Assembly: GCA_003389385.1 (NCBI GenBank)
Contig: QQVM01000021.1
Span: 137,920-201,919 of the forward strand
From: Bacteroidota bacterium
GTDB taxonomy: Bacteria > Bacteroidota > Bacteroidia > AKYH767-A > 2013-40CM-41-45
Length of the DNA: 64,000 bases
Reading direction: 5' to 3'
A model generated the notes under the pieces. The model was not told where the DNA came from. It saw nothing but the letters and a program-made list of their open reading frames with translations, and ran no database searches. The position numbers and the translations under genes are program-made. Shown here piece by piece: positions 44,693-52,744 of this stretch; position 1 is the first letter of the stretch; the number at the start of each line of letters is the position of its first letter.

Positions 44693-45307
44693 TCATGAAA
44701 TCTTACCTTTTCCTTCTCTGATCAGTACCGGTTCAGAGGCTGTGCAATCCACTACGGTTGAAGGTTCAAAAGAGCCCGATCCTCCGTCGATCACCAGATC
44801 TACATTGCTTCCAAGCCTGGCATCAATTTCGTCCGGATCAGTGATGTAATCCATGAATTCATCTGATTCATCATGAACTGATGCGACCATAAGCGGGTTT
44901 CCCAGTTCTTTCACCAGTCTTAATGCAATTTGGTTATCCGGCACTCTGATTCCTATAGTTTTCTTATTAGACTTGAAAATTCCCGGAACATTGCTGTTAG
45001 CATTCAGAATATAGGTGAAAGGTCCGGGCAAAGTGTTTTTCATCAGCCGGAATACCTCATTGCTCATGGGTTTGCTGAAGTCAGAAATGTTGCTCAGGCT
45101 TTCGCAGACAAAAGAGAAGTTAGCTTTTTCCAGTTTGACTTTTTTCAACCGGCAAATTCTCTCGATAGCTGCATTGCTGTGTATACTGCAGGCGAAAGCA
45201 TATACAGTATCTGTTGGGATAACAATTACACCGTCATTTTTCAGGACATGAATTGCCTTTTCAATGAATTTGTCGTTGATGTTTTCAGGAAAAATCTTTA
45301 GAAGCAT
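44693..45307 (-). CDS. YrdC/Sua5-superfamily protein, YciO-like
   Basis: 204-aa protein with the YrdC fold. PTDTVYAFACSIHSN at 32-46, ERICRLKKVKLEKANFSFVC, FRLMKNTLPGPFTYILN and GIRVPDN closely follow YciO of E. coli, rather than TsaC/Sua5, in which the KxR-type motif is followed by the P-L segment. TsaC/Sua5 make threonylcarbamoyl-AMP for tRNA t6A; whether YciO-like proteins contribute is uncertain. Annotating it as L-threonylcarbamoyladenylate synthase is therefore tentative. It lies 16 bp downstream of the aldolase gene and is probably co-transcribed with it. Confidence 0.85.
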   Translation of the reverse strand: MLLKIFPENINDKFIEKAIHVLKNDGVIVIPTDTVYAFACSIHSNAAIERICRLKKVKLEKANFSFVCESLSNISDFSKPMSNEVFRLMKNTLPGPFTYILNANSNVPGIFKSNKKTIGIRVPDNQIALRLVKELGNPLMVASVHDESDEFMDYITDPDEIDARLGSNVDLVIDGGSGSFEPSTVVDCTASEPVLIREGKGKIS

Positions 45308-45323
45308 ACAGCGAAATGGTGGC

Positions 45324-45992
45324 TTATCTTACAGGACTTTCGCTGAATTTCTTTGCATCAGCGAGAAACTTTGCCAGGCCTATGTCGGTGAGCGGATGCT
45401 TCAGAAGATCAAGGATTGCGGAAAGCGGACAAGTGGCTACATCAGCTCCAGCTTCTGCACATTTAACAATATGAAGCGGGCTTCGAATGGATGCGGCAAG
45501 TACTTGTGTGGTATATCCGTAAGTGCGATATATGTGTACAATCTGGTGAATCAGTTCAACACCGTCCTGATTGATGTCGTCAAGGCGGCCCAGGAAAGGG
45601 GAGACGTAAGTTGCACCTGCCTTTGCTGCAAGTATTGATTGACCAGCGGAGAACACAAGTGTGCAATTAGTACGTATACCTTTTGAGGAAAAATATTTCA
45701 GAGCCTTTACACCATCTTTGATCATTGGGACTTTGACAACAATCTGTTTGTGCAATGATGCAAGCATCTCGCCTTCAGCAACGATTCCATGAAAATCAGT
45801 AGAAATTACTTCGGCACTGACATCTCCGCTGACAATATTACAAATGTCCACATAGTGCTTAAGAATATTATCCTGGCCGGTAATGCCTTCCTTTGCCATG
45901 AGGGAGGGATTGGTCGTTACGCCGTCCAATACACCAAGATCTTCTGCTTCTTTTATCTGACTTAGATTGGCTGTGTCAATGAAGAATTTCAT
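45324..45992 (-). CDS. fsa: Transaldolase-family aldolase (fructose-6-phosphate aldolase type)
   Basis: 222-aa short transaldolase (FSA/TalC group; E. coli FSA 220 aa). MKFFIDTANLSQIKEAEDLG and VLDGVTTNPSLM open the barrel; the Schiff-base lysine is K87 in QIVVKVPMIKDG. NCTLVFSAGQSILAAKAGA and SPFLGRLDDI follow. It could be a transaldolase of the pentose-phosphate pathway or a fructose-6-phosphate aldolase; members of this short group do either, so the reaction is not settled. A TACTTTTA box (one mismatch to the -7 consensus) lies about 50 nt upstream. The SRP RNA gene lies upstream on the same strand. Confidence 0.9.
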   Translation of the reverse strand: MKFFIDTANLSQIKEAEDLGVLDGVTTNPSLMAKEGITGQDNILKHYVDICNIVSGDVSAEVISTDFHGIVAEGEMLASLHKQIVVKVPMIKDGVKALKYFSSKGIRTNCTLVFSAGQSILAAKAGATYVSPFLGRLDDINQDGVELIHQIVHIYRTYGYTTQVLAASIRSPLHIVKCAEAGADVATCPLSAILDLLKHPLTDIGLAKFLADAKKFSESPVR

Positions 45993-46103
45993 CGTGCTTA
46001 GGTTTTAAAGTATTTCGATTGCCGGTTCTTTATTCTGATGTAAAAGTAGATAATTTCTTCCCTCGGAAGTCTTTAGAAAACAAATCAAATAGGGAGAAAA
46101 AAT

Positions 46104-46202
46104 ACGGGTAAGCTACCTATATCGCACCGCTCAACCATTTATCCTTGCTCCGTTCCCGGCCTGGGGAGGTTCACAGGAGCTGGTCGTATAGGACTTACCC
46201 GC
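46104..46202 (-). ncRNA. ffs: Bacterial small signal recognition particle RNA (4.5S-type)
   Basis: On the minus strand the ends GGGTAAG and CTTACCC pair (46200-46194 with 46112-46106), followed inward by further paired segments. The tip has the universal domain IV: CCAGGCCGGGAACGGAGCAAGG, a GGAA tetraloop closed by CCG/CGG with the symmetric and asymmetric internal loops that bind Ffh. About 97 nt, the size of the Alu-less bacterial form. A T-rich stretch follows the 3' end (minus-strand TATTTTTTCTCC), and a TACTTTTG -7 box ends 3 nt upstream of the 5' end. Confidence 0.95.
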
Positions 46203-46205
46203 GCG

Positions 46206-46213
46206 CAAAAGTA
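46206..46213 (-). promoter_or_regulatory. Promoter -7 box of the SRP RNA gene
   Basis: TACTTTTG on the minus strand fits TAnnTTTG and sits right at the distance expected for transcription to start at the SRP RNA 5' end. The -33 element is weak. Confidence 0.6.
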
Positions 46214-46320
46214 ATCATAGAAATCACATTTCGAAAATCTTTTGAATGCATTGACTATATGGTTGTAGTTTTCAGGACATTAATCCTTAGCTCGTGTTAA
46301 AAACTCCGTTTGTGACTATG

Positions 46321-46350
46321 TTGTTTTTTTGTGCTTTTCATGTAGGTTTG
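46321..46350 (+). promoter_or_regulatory. Promoter of the DUF4199 gene
   Basis: TTG at 46321-46323, 19-bp spacer, TAGGTTTG at 46343-46350: an exact Bacteroidota promoter. The leader to the ATG at 46373 would be about 17 nt. It lies divergently from the SRP RNA gene; the remainder of 45993-46372 shows nothing else. Confidence 0.72.
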
Positions 46351-46372
46351 CAAAAACCTTGAAATTACAGTC

Positions 46373-46906
46373 ATGGAAAATCCTCGTACGCAGACGAAAG
46401 TCGCCATGAATTACGGCGCTTATTTCGGATTATCAGCATCAATAATATACCTGATATTTTATTTCACCGGAGCGGAACCGGATTCCAAGATGCCTCAATA
46501 TCTGGGATACTTACTGCAAATCATTTTTATTGCAATGGGGATTGTCAGTTATCGGGATAACGAATTGCAGGGTTCCATCACTTACGGGAATTCTTTAAAA
46601 ACAGGTGTGCTTATTTCACTGTTTGGAGGAATAATCACCGGAGCTTTTACTGTACTTTTCTTCACAGTGATTGCACCTGACATGGCACAAAAGATCATGG
46701 ATATGACTCAGGAGAAAATGCTTGAGGAAGGCATGAGTGAGGAAATAGTCAGCTCATCATTATCTTACATGCAAAAATTCATGAGTCCTATTTGGCTCTT
46801 TATTTTTTCATTGATCAGCGCCATCTTTATGGGATTCCTGTTCTCATTGCTGATATCGGTATTTACCAAGAAAGATAAAAATCCTTTTCAACAAACAATC
46901 GGCTGA
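46373..46906 (+). CDS. DUF4199 membrane protein
   Basis: 177-aa inner-membrane protein with four hydrophobic helices (about 14-32, 42-58, 80-103, 142-165). It starts MENPRTQTKVAMNYGAYFG and has the DUF4199 feature SYRDNELQGSITYGNSLKTGVLISLFGG. A loop of about 35 residues rich in Met and Glu lies between helices three and four. Function unknown; DUF4199 genes in this phylum very often precede a glycosyltransferase gene, as here (5-bp gap). It has a consensus promoter upstream. Confidence 0.9.
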   Translation: MENPRTQTKVAMNYGAYFGLSASIIYLIFYFTGAEPDSKMPQYLGYLLQIIFIAMGIVSYRDNELQGSITYGNSLKTGVLISLFGGIITGAFTVLFFTVIAPDMAQKIMDMTQEKMLEEGMSEEIVSSSLSYMQKFMSPIWLFIFSLISAIFMGFLFSLLISVFTKKDKNPFQQTIG

Positions 46907-46911
46907 GCAAA

Positions 46912-47868
46912 GTGGATATATCAGTCATCATTCCCTTATTGAACGAGCAGGAATCTCTGCCTGAACTTGCTACCTGGATTGACAAAGTCATGAAAGAGAA
47001 CTCATATTCATATGAAGTAATCTTTATTGATGATGGGAGTAAGGATAAATCATGGGATGTGATCGAGAAAATCGCCTCTGCAAACCCCTTTGTAAAAGGA
47101 ATACGCTTTCGTCGCAATTACGGAAAATCAGCGGCATTGCACGTTGGATTTGAAGCAGCGAAAGGTGAAGTGATTATCACCATGGATGCAGATTTGCAGG
47201 ATTCACCGGATGAAATTCCCGGTCTTTATAAAATGATTGTCAAGGAAGGATACGATTTGGTCTCTGGCTGGAAAAAAAAACGTTACGATCCGATTACTAA
47301 AACAGTTCCAAGCAAGTTTTTCAATTATGTCACAAGAAAAATGTCTGGAATAAACAATCTTCATGATTTTAACTGCGGATTGAAATCATACAGAAAGGAT
47401 GTAGTAAAAAGCATTGAAGTGTACGGAGAGATGCACAGATATATTCCTGTACTTGCAAAATGGGCCGGATATCACCGTATAGGCGAGAAGATTGTAGAGC
47501 ACAGAAGCAGAAAATACGGGGCATCAAAGTTTGGTCTAGAAAGATTTATCAATGGCTTCCTGGATTTGTTGTCGATCACGTTTGTTTCTCGTTTCGGAAA
47601 AAAGCCTATGCATCTTTTTGGATTGATCGGTTTTATTGTATTCGCTTTTGGGTTTTTCGCTGCTGCATATTTGGGCATCAGCAAACTATATAGCGTGTAT
47701 CACAACCTTCCCGCAAGACTCATTACAGACAGGCCTTCATTTTATATTTCCCTTACATGCATGGTCATAGGAACAATGCTCTTCCTTGCCGGATTTCTCG
47801 GTGAGCTTGTCAGCAGGACATCCCCTGACAGAAACCGTTACCATGTAAGTCGCCGTCTGAATGTCTGA
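46912..47868 (+). CDS. Family 2 glycosyltransferase (polyprenol-phosphate sugar type), GTG start
   Basis: 318-aa GT2 enzyme: DISVIIPLLNEQESLPEL opens the GT-A fold, DDGSKD holds a nucleotide-binding Asp, and the DxD is D92-A-D94 (ITMDADLQDSPDEIP). Two C-terminal transmembrane helices (LFGLIGFIVFAFGFFAAAY and FYISLTCMVIGTMLFLAGF) place it with the DPM1/GtrB/ArnC-like group, which transfers a sugar to undecaprenyl phosphate on the inner face of the membrane. Donor sugar unknown. The GTG at 46912 is the start, 5 bp after the DUF4199 gene. A family 4 transferase gene follows. Confidence 0.92.
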   Translation: MDISVIIPLLNEQESLPELATWIDKVMKENSYSYEVIFIDDGSKDKSWDVIEKIASANPFVKGIRFRRNYGKSAALHVGFEAAKGEVIITMDADLQDSPDEIPGLYKMIVKEGYDLVSGWKKKRYDPITKTVPSKFFNYVTRKMSGINNLHDFNCGLKSYRKDVVKSIEVYGEMHRYIPVLAKWAGYHRIGEKIVEHRSRKYGASKFGLERFINGFLDLLSITFVSRFGKKPMHLFGLIGFIVFAFGFFAAAYLGISKLYSVYHNLPARLITDRPSFYISLTCMVIGTMLFLAGFLGELVSRTSPDRNRYHVSRRLNV

Positions 47869-47894
47869 CCTGAGCTCTGCTAAAATTATTCCAT

Positions 47895-49031
47895 GTGAGC
47901 AAGAAGATCATTATTATCGGCCCTGCAAGTCCACTTAGGGGAGGCATTGCAGATTTTAATGAAGCGCTTGCCTCTGCAATCACTGAAGCAGGCCACCTAT
48001 GTATACTCTTTTCATTTTATTACCAGTATCCTGATTTCCTTTTCCCGGGAAAAACACAATATGCTGCTTCGGGAAATAACTCAGAACTGGACATCAGAAG
48101 TACTATTCATTCGCTAAACCCACTGAGTTGGACCAGTACTGCTCGGCAGATCTTAAATGAGAAACCTGATTTTGTCATTGTCAGATTTTGGCTTCCTTTC
48201 ATGGCGCCGGCTCTTGGAAGCATTTGCAGGAAGCTCAGGAAAAAAGGTATTAAGGTCATTGCAATAACAGACAATGTTATTCCACATGAGAGAAGACCGG
48301 GTGATAAATTGCTTATTAGGTATTTTTTAAAATCGTGTGACGCTTTCATATCAATGTCAAAAAGTGTGCTGAAGCAGCTGTCGCAGTTTGTCGCAGACCC
48401 AAAAGCGGAATACCTGCCACATCCCATTTACGGAATATTCGGAGATCCGGTAAGCAAGCAGGAGGCCAGAAAATTTCTTGGACATCTTCCAGCCGAAAGG
48501 ATCATTTTATTTTTTGGATTTATACGTGCTTACAAAGGATTGGATTTAGTGTTGGATGCCATGGCTGAAGAGAAAGTAAAGAGGCTCGGCGTCAGATTGA
48601 TTGTGGCCGGGGAATTTTACGAGGATGATAAACCCTATCTGGATAAAATAAAAGTTAACGGCATAGAAGACAGAGTAGATCTTCACACACGTTTTATTCC
48701 AAAGGATGAGGTAAAATATTTCTTTTGCGCTTCCGATTTGGTTGTACAGCCATACAGAAATGCCACTCAGAGTGGTGTTACGCAAATTGCATATCATTTT
48801 AATAAGCCTATGCTTGTGACTAAAGTCGGAGGTCTGCCTGAAATTGTTGATCATGGTATGAGCGGGTATGTGACTGAAGTGGACCCTGGAGCAATTGCAG
48901 ATTCAATCACAGATTTTTATACTGCAGATAAGGAAAAAGAATTTTCCGAGAACGTAGCAATACAAAAAGACAGGTTCAGCTGGAGCACATTTGTGTCTGG
49001 TATTTTTAAACTGCATGAAAGAATTTCATAA
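47895..49031 (+). CDS. Family 4 glycosyltransferase, GTG start
   Basis: 378-aa GT-B fold enzyme. N-terminal acceptor domain with IIIGPASPLRGGIADFNEAL; C-terminal donor domain with RIILFFGFIRAYKGLDLVLDAM, RLIVAGEF, and the EX7E-type segment VVQPYRNATQSGVTQIAYHFNKP followed by GGLPEIVDHG. Probably a cytosolic retaining transferase for a surface glycan or glycolipid; substrate unknown. GTG 47895 is the likely start. Same-strand unit with DUF4199 and GT2 genes, and its 3' end overlaps the next gene by 17 bp. Confidence 0.9.
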   Translation: MSKKIIIIGPASPLRGGIADFNEALASAITEAGHLCILFSFYYQYPDFLFPGKTQYAASGNNSELDIRSTIHSLNPLSWTSTARQILNEKPDFVIVRFWLPFMAPALGSICRKLRKKGIKVIAITDNVIPHERRPGDKLLIRYFLKSCDAFISMSKSVLKQLSQFVADPKAEYLPHPIYGIFGDPVSKQEARKFLGHLPAERIILFFGFIRAYKGLDLVLDAMAEEKVKRLGVRLIVAGEFYEDDKPYLDKIKVNGIEDRVDLHTRFIPKDEVKYFFCASDLVVQPYRNATQSGVTQIAYHFNKPMLVTKVGGLPEIVDHGMSGYVTEVDPGAIADSITDFYTADKEKEFSENVAIQKDRFSWSTFVSGIFKLHERIS

Positions 49032-51489
49032 GTTGTGCTTCTTTCTTTTTTCTTTTATCTGCACAGGATTAACCTGTGCTGCTGCTAATTTTACATTAAG
49101 CGGGAAAATTACTGACGAGCACGGAGCTGTACTTCCCTTTGTAAACGTTTTCATTGAAGGAACTTCAACCGGTACGACATCAAATGCTGATGGTATGTAT
49201 TTGATTAGTCTTAGCCCCGGTAAGTATCGTATTGTGTTCAGGATGATAGGATACAGGCAAAGAACCGAAGAGGTCAGATTGCAGGACAAGGCTGTTGTAC
49301 TGAATATAACTTTGACGGCGGAAAGTTACAAACTCAGGGAAGTGCTTGTCAGGCCCGGCGACGAAGATCCTGCCTATGCGATTATCAGGAAGGCAATTGA
49401 AAAAAGAAAGTTTCATCTTGAGCAGGTTGAATCTTTCATCTGCAATTCTTATCTCAAATCAACTCAAATGCTCGACAGTGTGCCGCGTAAAATATTTGGG
49501 CAAAAAGTGGAGCTGGACAATATTATAGATTCAACCAGCAATATTTTTTATCTGAGTGAATCTGTATCAGAACTTTATTTCAAAAGGCCTGACAAAGTTT
49601 TTGAGGAAATGATTTCTTCCAAGGTCAGTGGAGATCCTAAAGCTTACAGTTTCAACAGAGCAGGAGAATTGCTCATAAGTTTTTACAATAATCTTATCAG
49701 TATTGGAGGACTGACCAGCAGAGGAATTGTGAGTCCAATCTCACCTTCGGCTGAATTTTATTACAGATTCCGTTACCAAGGTTTTTATGAGGAAAATGGC
49801 AGGATTGTGAACAAAATTGAAGTCATTCCACGGCGGAAGCATGACCCGGTATTCAGCGGTGAAATATATATCGTGGATGACAGTTGGAACATTCATAGCG
49901 CCGACCTGATGATTACGAAAAATCAGCAAATAGAAATTATAGACACATTTAGAATTGTACAGCAATATGTTCAGTTGAATGAAAGCGTGTGGATGCCACT
50001 TAGCAATCATTTTGTTTATTCATTCGGATTTTTAGGTTTTCGCGGCAGTGGAAAAGTTCTCATCTTTTTTACTGATTACCGTTTACAGCCGGAATTTCCG
50101 AAAGGAATATTTTCCGGGCCGGTTATGCAGGTGCGTGAAGATGCCAATCAGAAAGACAGTGCATATTGGGTAGTGCAAAGGCCCGTTGAACTGAGCGAGT
50201 CAGAAAAAACGGATTATGTTCATAAGGACAGTGTCAGAACGGTTCATAATTCAAAGGAATATCTGGATTCAATTGATCATGTGCGTAACAAGTTCAAGGC
50301 TGAAAACCTTTTTACGGGTTACTCCAATAGTAATTCCTGGGACGGATATTCATGGAGCATTTCTTCTCCAGTTGAAAATCTGCAATTCAACACAGTCGAA
50401 GGCTGGAATCTTAGTCTTCTCGGTGAGTACCGAAGAAAGTACGGACAGGATAAAAGGCGCCTATCATTATTACCAGCTCTTCGATACGGTTTCAGCAACC
50501 GGCACTGGAATGCTTCATTAGCATCTTCCTATCACTATAACAGAAGAAAATTTTCTTCTGTTCAATTTTTAGGCGGACAAAATGTTTTTCAGTTCAATTC
50601 AGACAATCCCATATCAGAGTTTGTCAACTCAATTTATTCATTGCAGGCCAGAAAGAATTTTATGAAAATTTATGAAATGAAATTTCTAGAGATTGCACAT
50701 ACTTCCGAAATATTTAACGGAGTAATGTTGAATCTAAGCGGATCATATAAGGATAGATATCCGCTTCAAAATTCCAGCGACTACTCATTATCTTCACGCA
50801 ACACAAGAGAATACCTGTCAAACAATCCCCTGGATACTGAGATTCAGACACCGGGGTTTAAGAGAAACAATGGTTTTTTTCTAAAGGTGAATGTTAGAAT
50901 CACATTTAAGCAAAAGTATGTTTTATATCCCGGTGAAAAGTATGTGCAGGGCTCTGATTATCCTGTCTTGCGAATTTCATACATGCAAGGTGTGAGGACC
51001 AATGCAACAGCCTCAGATTTTTCCTACATCAACCTGAATGTTTCGGATGAATTGCGGCTTGGTCTCAGCGGCTCAATCCGTTATTCGATTTCTGCTGCAG
51101 GGTTTTTGAATAAAAAGGACATCTACTTTATGGATTATCATCACTTCAATGGGAACAAAACATGGTTTTCAAAGTTGCGTCTGACGGATTTCAGAGGGCT
51201 TGATTATTATACCTACAGCACAACTTCTGATCTTGTAGAAATACACGGAGAGTATAATCTGGGTGGATTGCTTCTTAATAAAATACCTTTTATCAGAAGG
51301 TTTAAACTGAATGAAGTGGCAGGCATACACTTCTTTAATATTAGAGAAGGTGTAAGCGTAACGGAGTTGAACATCGGGCTGGAGAAGTTCGGATTTGCCA
51401 GAGTTGAATTGCATGCGCCTTTGGAGAATGGTAAGTTGGGCAGTATCGGATTTACAGCAGGAATTAAAAGAAGCATAGGCTTTCAGTGA
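49015..51489 (+). CDS. DUF5686 / carboxypeptidase-regulatory-like outer membrane protein
   Basis: 824 aa from ATG 49015, where a signal peptide starts (MKEFHKLCFFLFSFICTGLTCAAA). Residues ~25-110 are a CarboxypepD_reg-like beta-sandwich (FTLSGKITDEHGAVLPFVNVFIEGTSTGT), as at the front of many TonB-dependent receptors, but no plug domain follows. The rest fits DUF5686: alternating beta strands with aromatic girdles, suggesting an outer-membrane barrel. Function unknown. The start overlaps the GT4 gene by 17 bp, so translation is coupled and the five-gene run 46373-51489 is likely one transcript. Confidence 0.85.
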   Translation: MKEFHKLCFFLFSFICTGLTCAAANFTLSGKITDEHGAVLPFVNVFIEGTSTGTTSNADGMYLISLSPGKYRIVFRMIGYRQRTEEVRLQDKAVVLNITLTAESYKLREVLVRPGDEDPAYAIIRKAIEKRKFHLEQVESFICNSYLKSTQMLDSVPRKIFGQKVELDNIIDSTSNIFYLSESVSELYFKRPDKVFEEMISSKVSGDPKAYSFNRAGELLISFYNNLISIGGLTSRGIVSPISPSAEFYYRFRYQGFYEENGRIVNKIEVIPRRKHDPVFSGEIYIVDDSWNIHSADLMITKNQQIEIIDTFRIVQQYVQLNESVWMPLSNHFVYSFGFLGFRGSGKVLIFFTDYRLQPEFPKGIFSGPVMQVREDANQKDSAYWVVQRPVELSESEKTDYVHKDSVRTVHNSKEYLDSIDHVRNKFKAENLFTGYSNSNSWDGYSWSISSPVENLQFNTVEGWNLSLLGEYRRKYGQDKRRLSLLPALRYGFSNRHWNASLASSYHYNRRKFSSVQFLGGQNVFQFNSDNPISEFVNSIYSLQARKNFMKIYEMKFLEIAHTSEIFNGVMLNLSGSYKDRYPLQNSSDYSLSSRNTREYLSNNPLDTEIQTPGFKRNNGFFLKVNVRITFKQKYVLYPGEKYVQGSDYPVLRISYMQGVRTNATASDFSYINLNVSDELRLGLSGSIRYSISAAGFLNKKDIYFMDYHHFNGNKTWFSKLRLTDFRGLDYYTYSTTSDLVEIHGEYNLGGLLLNKIPFIRRFKLNEVAGIHFFNIREGVSVTELNIGLEKFGFARVELHAPLENGKLGSIGFTAGIKRSIGFQ

Positions 51490-51499
51490 TAAATTCTCT

Positions 51500-51507
51500 T
51501 ATTTTTG
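51500..51507 (+). promoter_or_regulatory. Possible promoter -7 box before the YkgJ-like gene
   Basis: TATTTTTG fits TAnnTTTG, 24 bp before ATG 51532. No clear -33 element. Confidence 0.4.
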
Positions 51508-51531
51508 CAGTCCTTGAACAAACAGAAGCAG

Positions 51532-52095
51532 ATGACAAAATCAGGAAAGCGTGCCATACCTAAGCCAATAGAGTATCTTAAAAAGACATACAGGAAAAAA
51601 GGGAAAAAATTAACGACGTTCTTACGCGGATTGATGATTAGAAAAGTCCGTGGACTTGATTCACTGTCAAAGGAACTTCATAAGCAGGCGTTTGAAAGAA
51701 TTGATTGTCTCAAGTGTGCAAATTGTTGTACCAAGATGTCGCCAACTTACAGCAAGACAGATATTAAAAGGATATCAAAACACCTGGGAATGACTTATGA
51801 TGAGTATTTTGATAAATACTGCTACAAAGACGAGAGCGGTGATATCATGAACAAGAAAACTCCGTGTCAGTTCCTCCTGAAAAACAATAAGTGCGGAATC
51901 TATGAAGTAAGGCCGAGTGATTGTAAAAATTTTCCTCACACCCAGTACAATGACTTCAAGCTCTACATCACAAGCACTCATAAGCAAAATATAGAGTATT
52001 GCCCGATTACTCTTGATATTGTTGAGCGCATGCATGAAATTGTGATTGAAAAGGGAAAGAAGAGCCTTTCCGCCAAAGATGCCAGAGAAGATTGA
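51532..52095 (+). CDS. YkgJ family cysteine-cluster protein
   Basis: 187 aa from ATG 51532 (MTKSGKRAIPK); a TTG 27 bp upstream is less likely. A very basic N-terminal ~40 residues is followed by the YkgJ/UPF0153 cysteine set: CLKCANCC near 58-65, CYKDES, CQFLLKNNKCGIYEVRPSDCKNFP and YCPI. About eight conserved Cys could bind zinc or an Fe-S cluster. The function of the family is unknown. No signal peptide. It follows the DUF5686 gene and has its own possible promoter box. Confidence 0.88.
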   Translation: MTKSGKRAIPKPIEYLKKTYRKKGKKLTTFLRGLMIRKVRGLDSLSKELHKQAFERIDCLKCANCCTKMSPTYSKTDIKRISKHLGMTYDEYFDKYCYKDESGDIMNKKTPCQFLLKNNKCGIYEVRPSDCKNFPHTQYNDFKLYITSTHKQNIEYCPITLDIVERMHEIVIEKGKKSLSAKDARED

Positions 52096-52265
52096 ATTAT
52101 GTGATTGGTTTTGGTTCAGTTCTTTCGATAAAGTTCATATTTCTCGTTTTATAGCTGATTTCAGGCTACTTATTTAACATGTACCGGTGAAAATATTGTG
52201 ATTCAAGTGAATCCGGAGTAAGGCAATATCGTATACTTTTCAGGTATTCATTTAAAGAAAAGGAA

Positions 52266-52694
52266 ATGACAAAAAGCATCATAGTACTTGCTTGTGTTTT
52301 TCTTTCGCTGCAGTCAAAGGCACAGGAAAGTGAAAGAGAAAAGGAAGTAAAAGCCGGATTCGGTGTAAGCATCGTTCAGGTTCCTCCGCAGTTTCCGGGA
52401 GGGAACGACAGTCTGCACAGTTTCCTGAATTCAAACCTCAGTTATCCGCCAGATGCGAAGTTAAAACGGATTCAGGGCAAAGTGTACATAGGATTTCTTG
52501 TTGATAAGAAAGGCCGCATTAAGGATATCAAGCTGCTGAATGGTGTACATGAATTGCTTGATAACGAAGCATTACGGGTTGTTAAGTTGATGCCATCCTG
52601 GACACCGGGTACAGCTGGAGGAAGTAAAGTCGATGTTCAATATATATTGCCTGTTGATTTTATTTTACCGAAAGAAGAAGAACGACAAGAATAA
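52266..52694 (+). CDS. Small secreted protein with TonB C-terminal domain
   Basis: 142-aa protein: a signal peptide (MTKSIIVLACVFLSLQSKAQ), a short linker, then a TonB C-terminal-like domain (FPGGNDSLHSFLNSNLSYPPDAKLKRIQGKVYIGFLVDKK, KLLNGVHELLDNEALRVVKLMPSWTPG). The YP...G.V.V.F.V motif is typical. Unlike a real TonB it has no N-terminal membrane helix and proline-rich spacer, so it should be free in the periplasm. Upstream is a 14-bp pseudo-palindrome GATTCA-AG-TGAATC (52200-52213). A strong terminator follows. Confidence 0.85.
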   Translation: MTKSIIVLACVFLSLQSKAQESEREKEVKAGFGVSIVQVPPQFPGGNDSLHSFLNSNLSYPPDAKLKRIQGKVYIGFLVDKKGRIKDIKLLNGVHELLDNEALRVVKLMPSWTPGTAGGSKVDVQYILPVDFILPKEEERQE

Positions 52695-52697
52695 GTA

Positions 52698-52729
52698 AAA
52701 AAAATGCCGGCTATGACCGGCATTTTTTT
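52698..52729. terminator. Bidirectional terminator between the TonB-C and M43 protease genes
   Basis: AAAAAAATGCCGG (52698-52710) and CCGGCATTTTTTT (52717-52729) form a 13-bp stem with a 6-nt loop, usable in both directions. Confidence 0.93.
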
Positions 52730-52744
52730 ATTCATTCACTCAGT

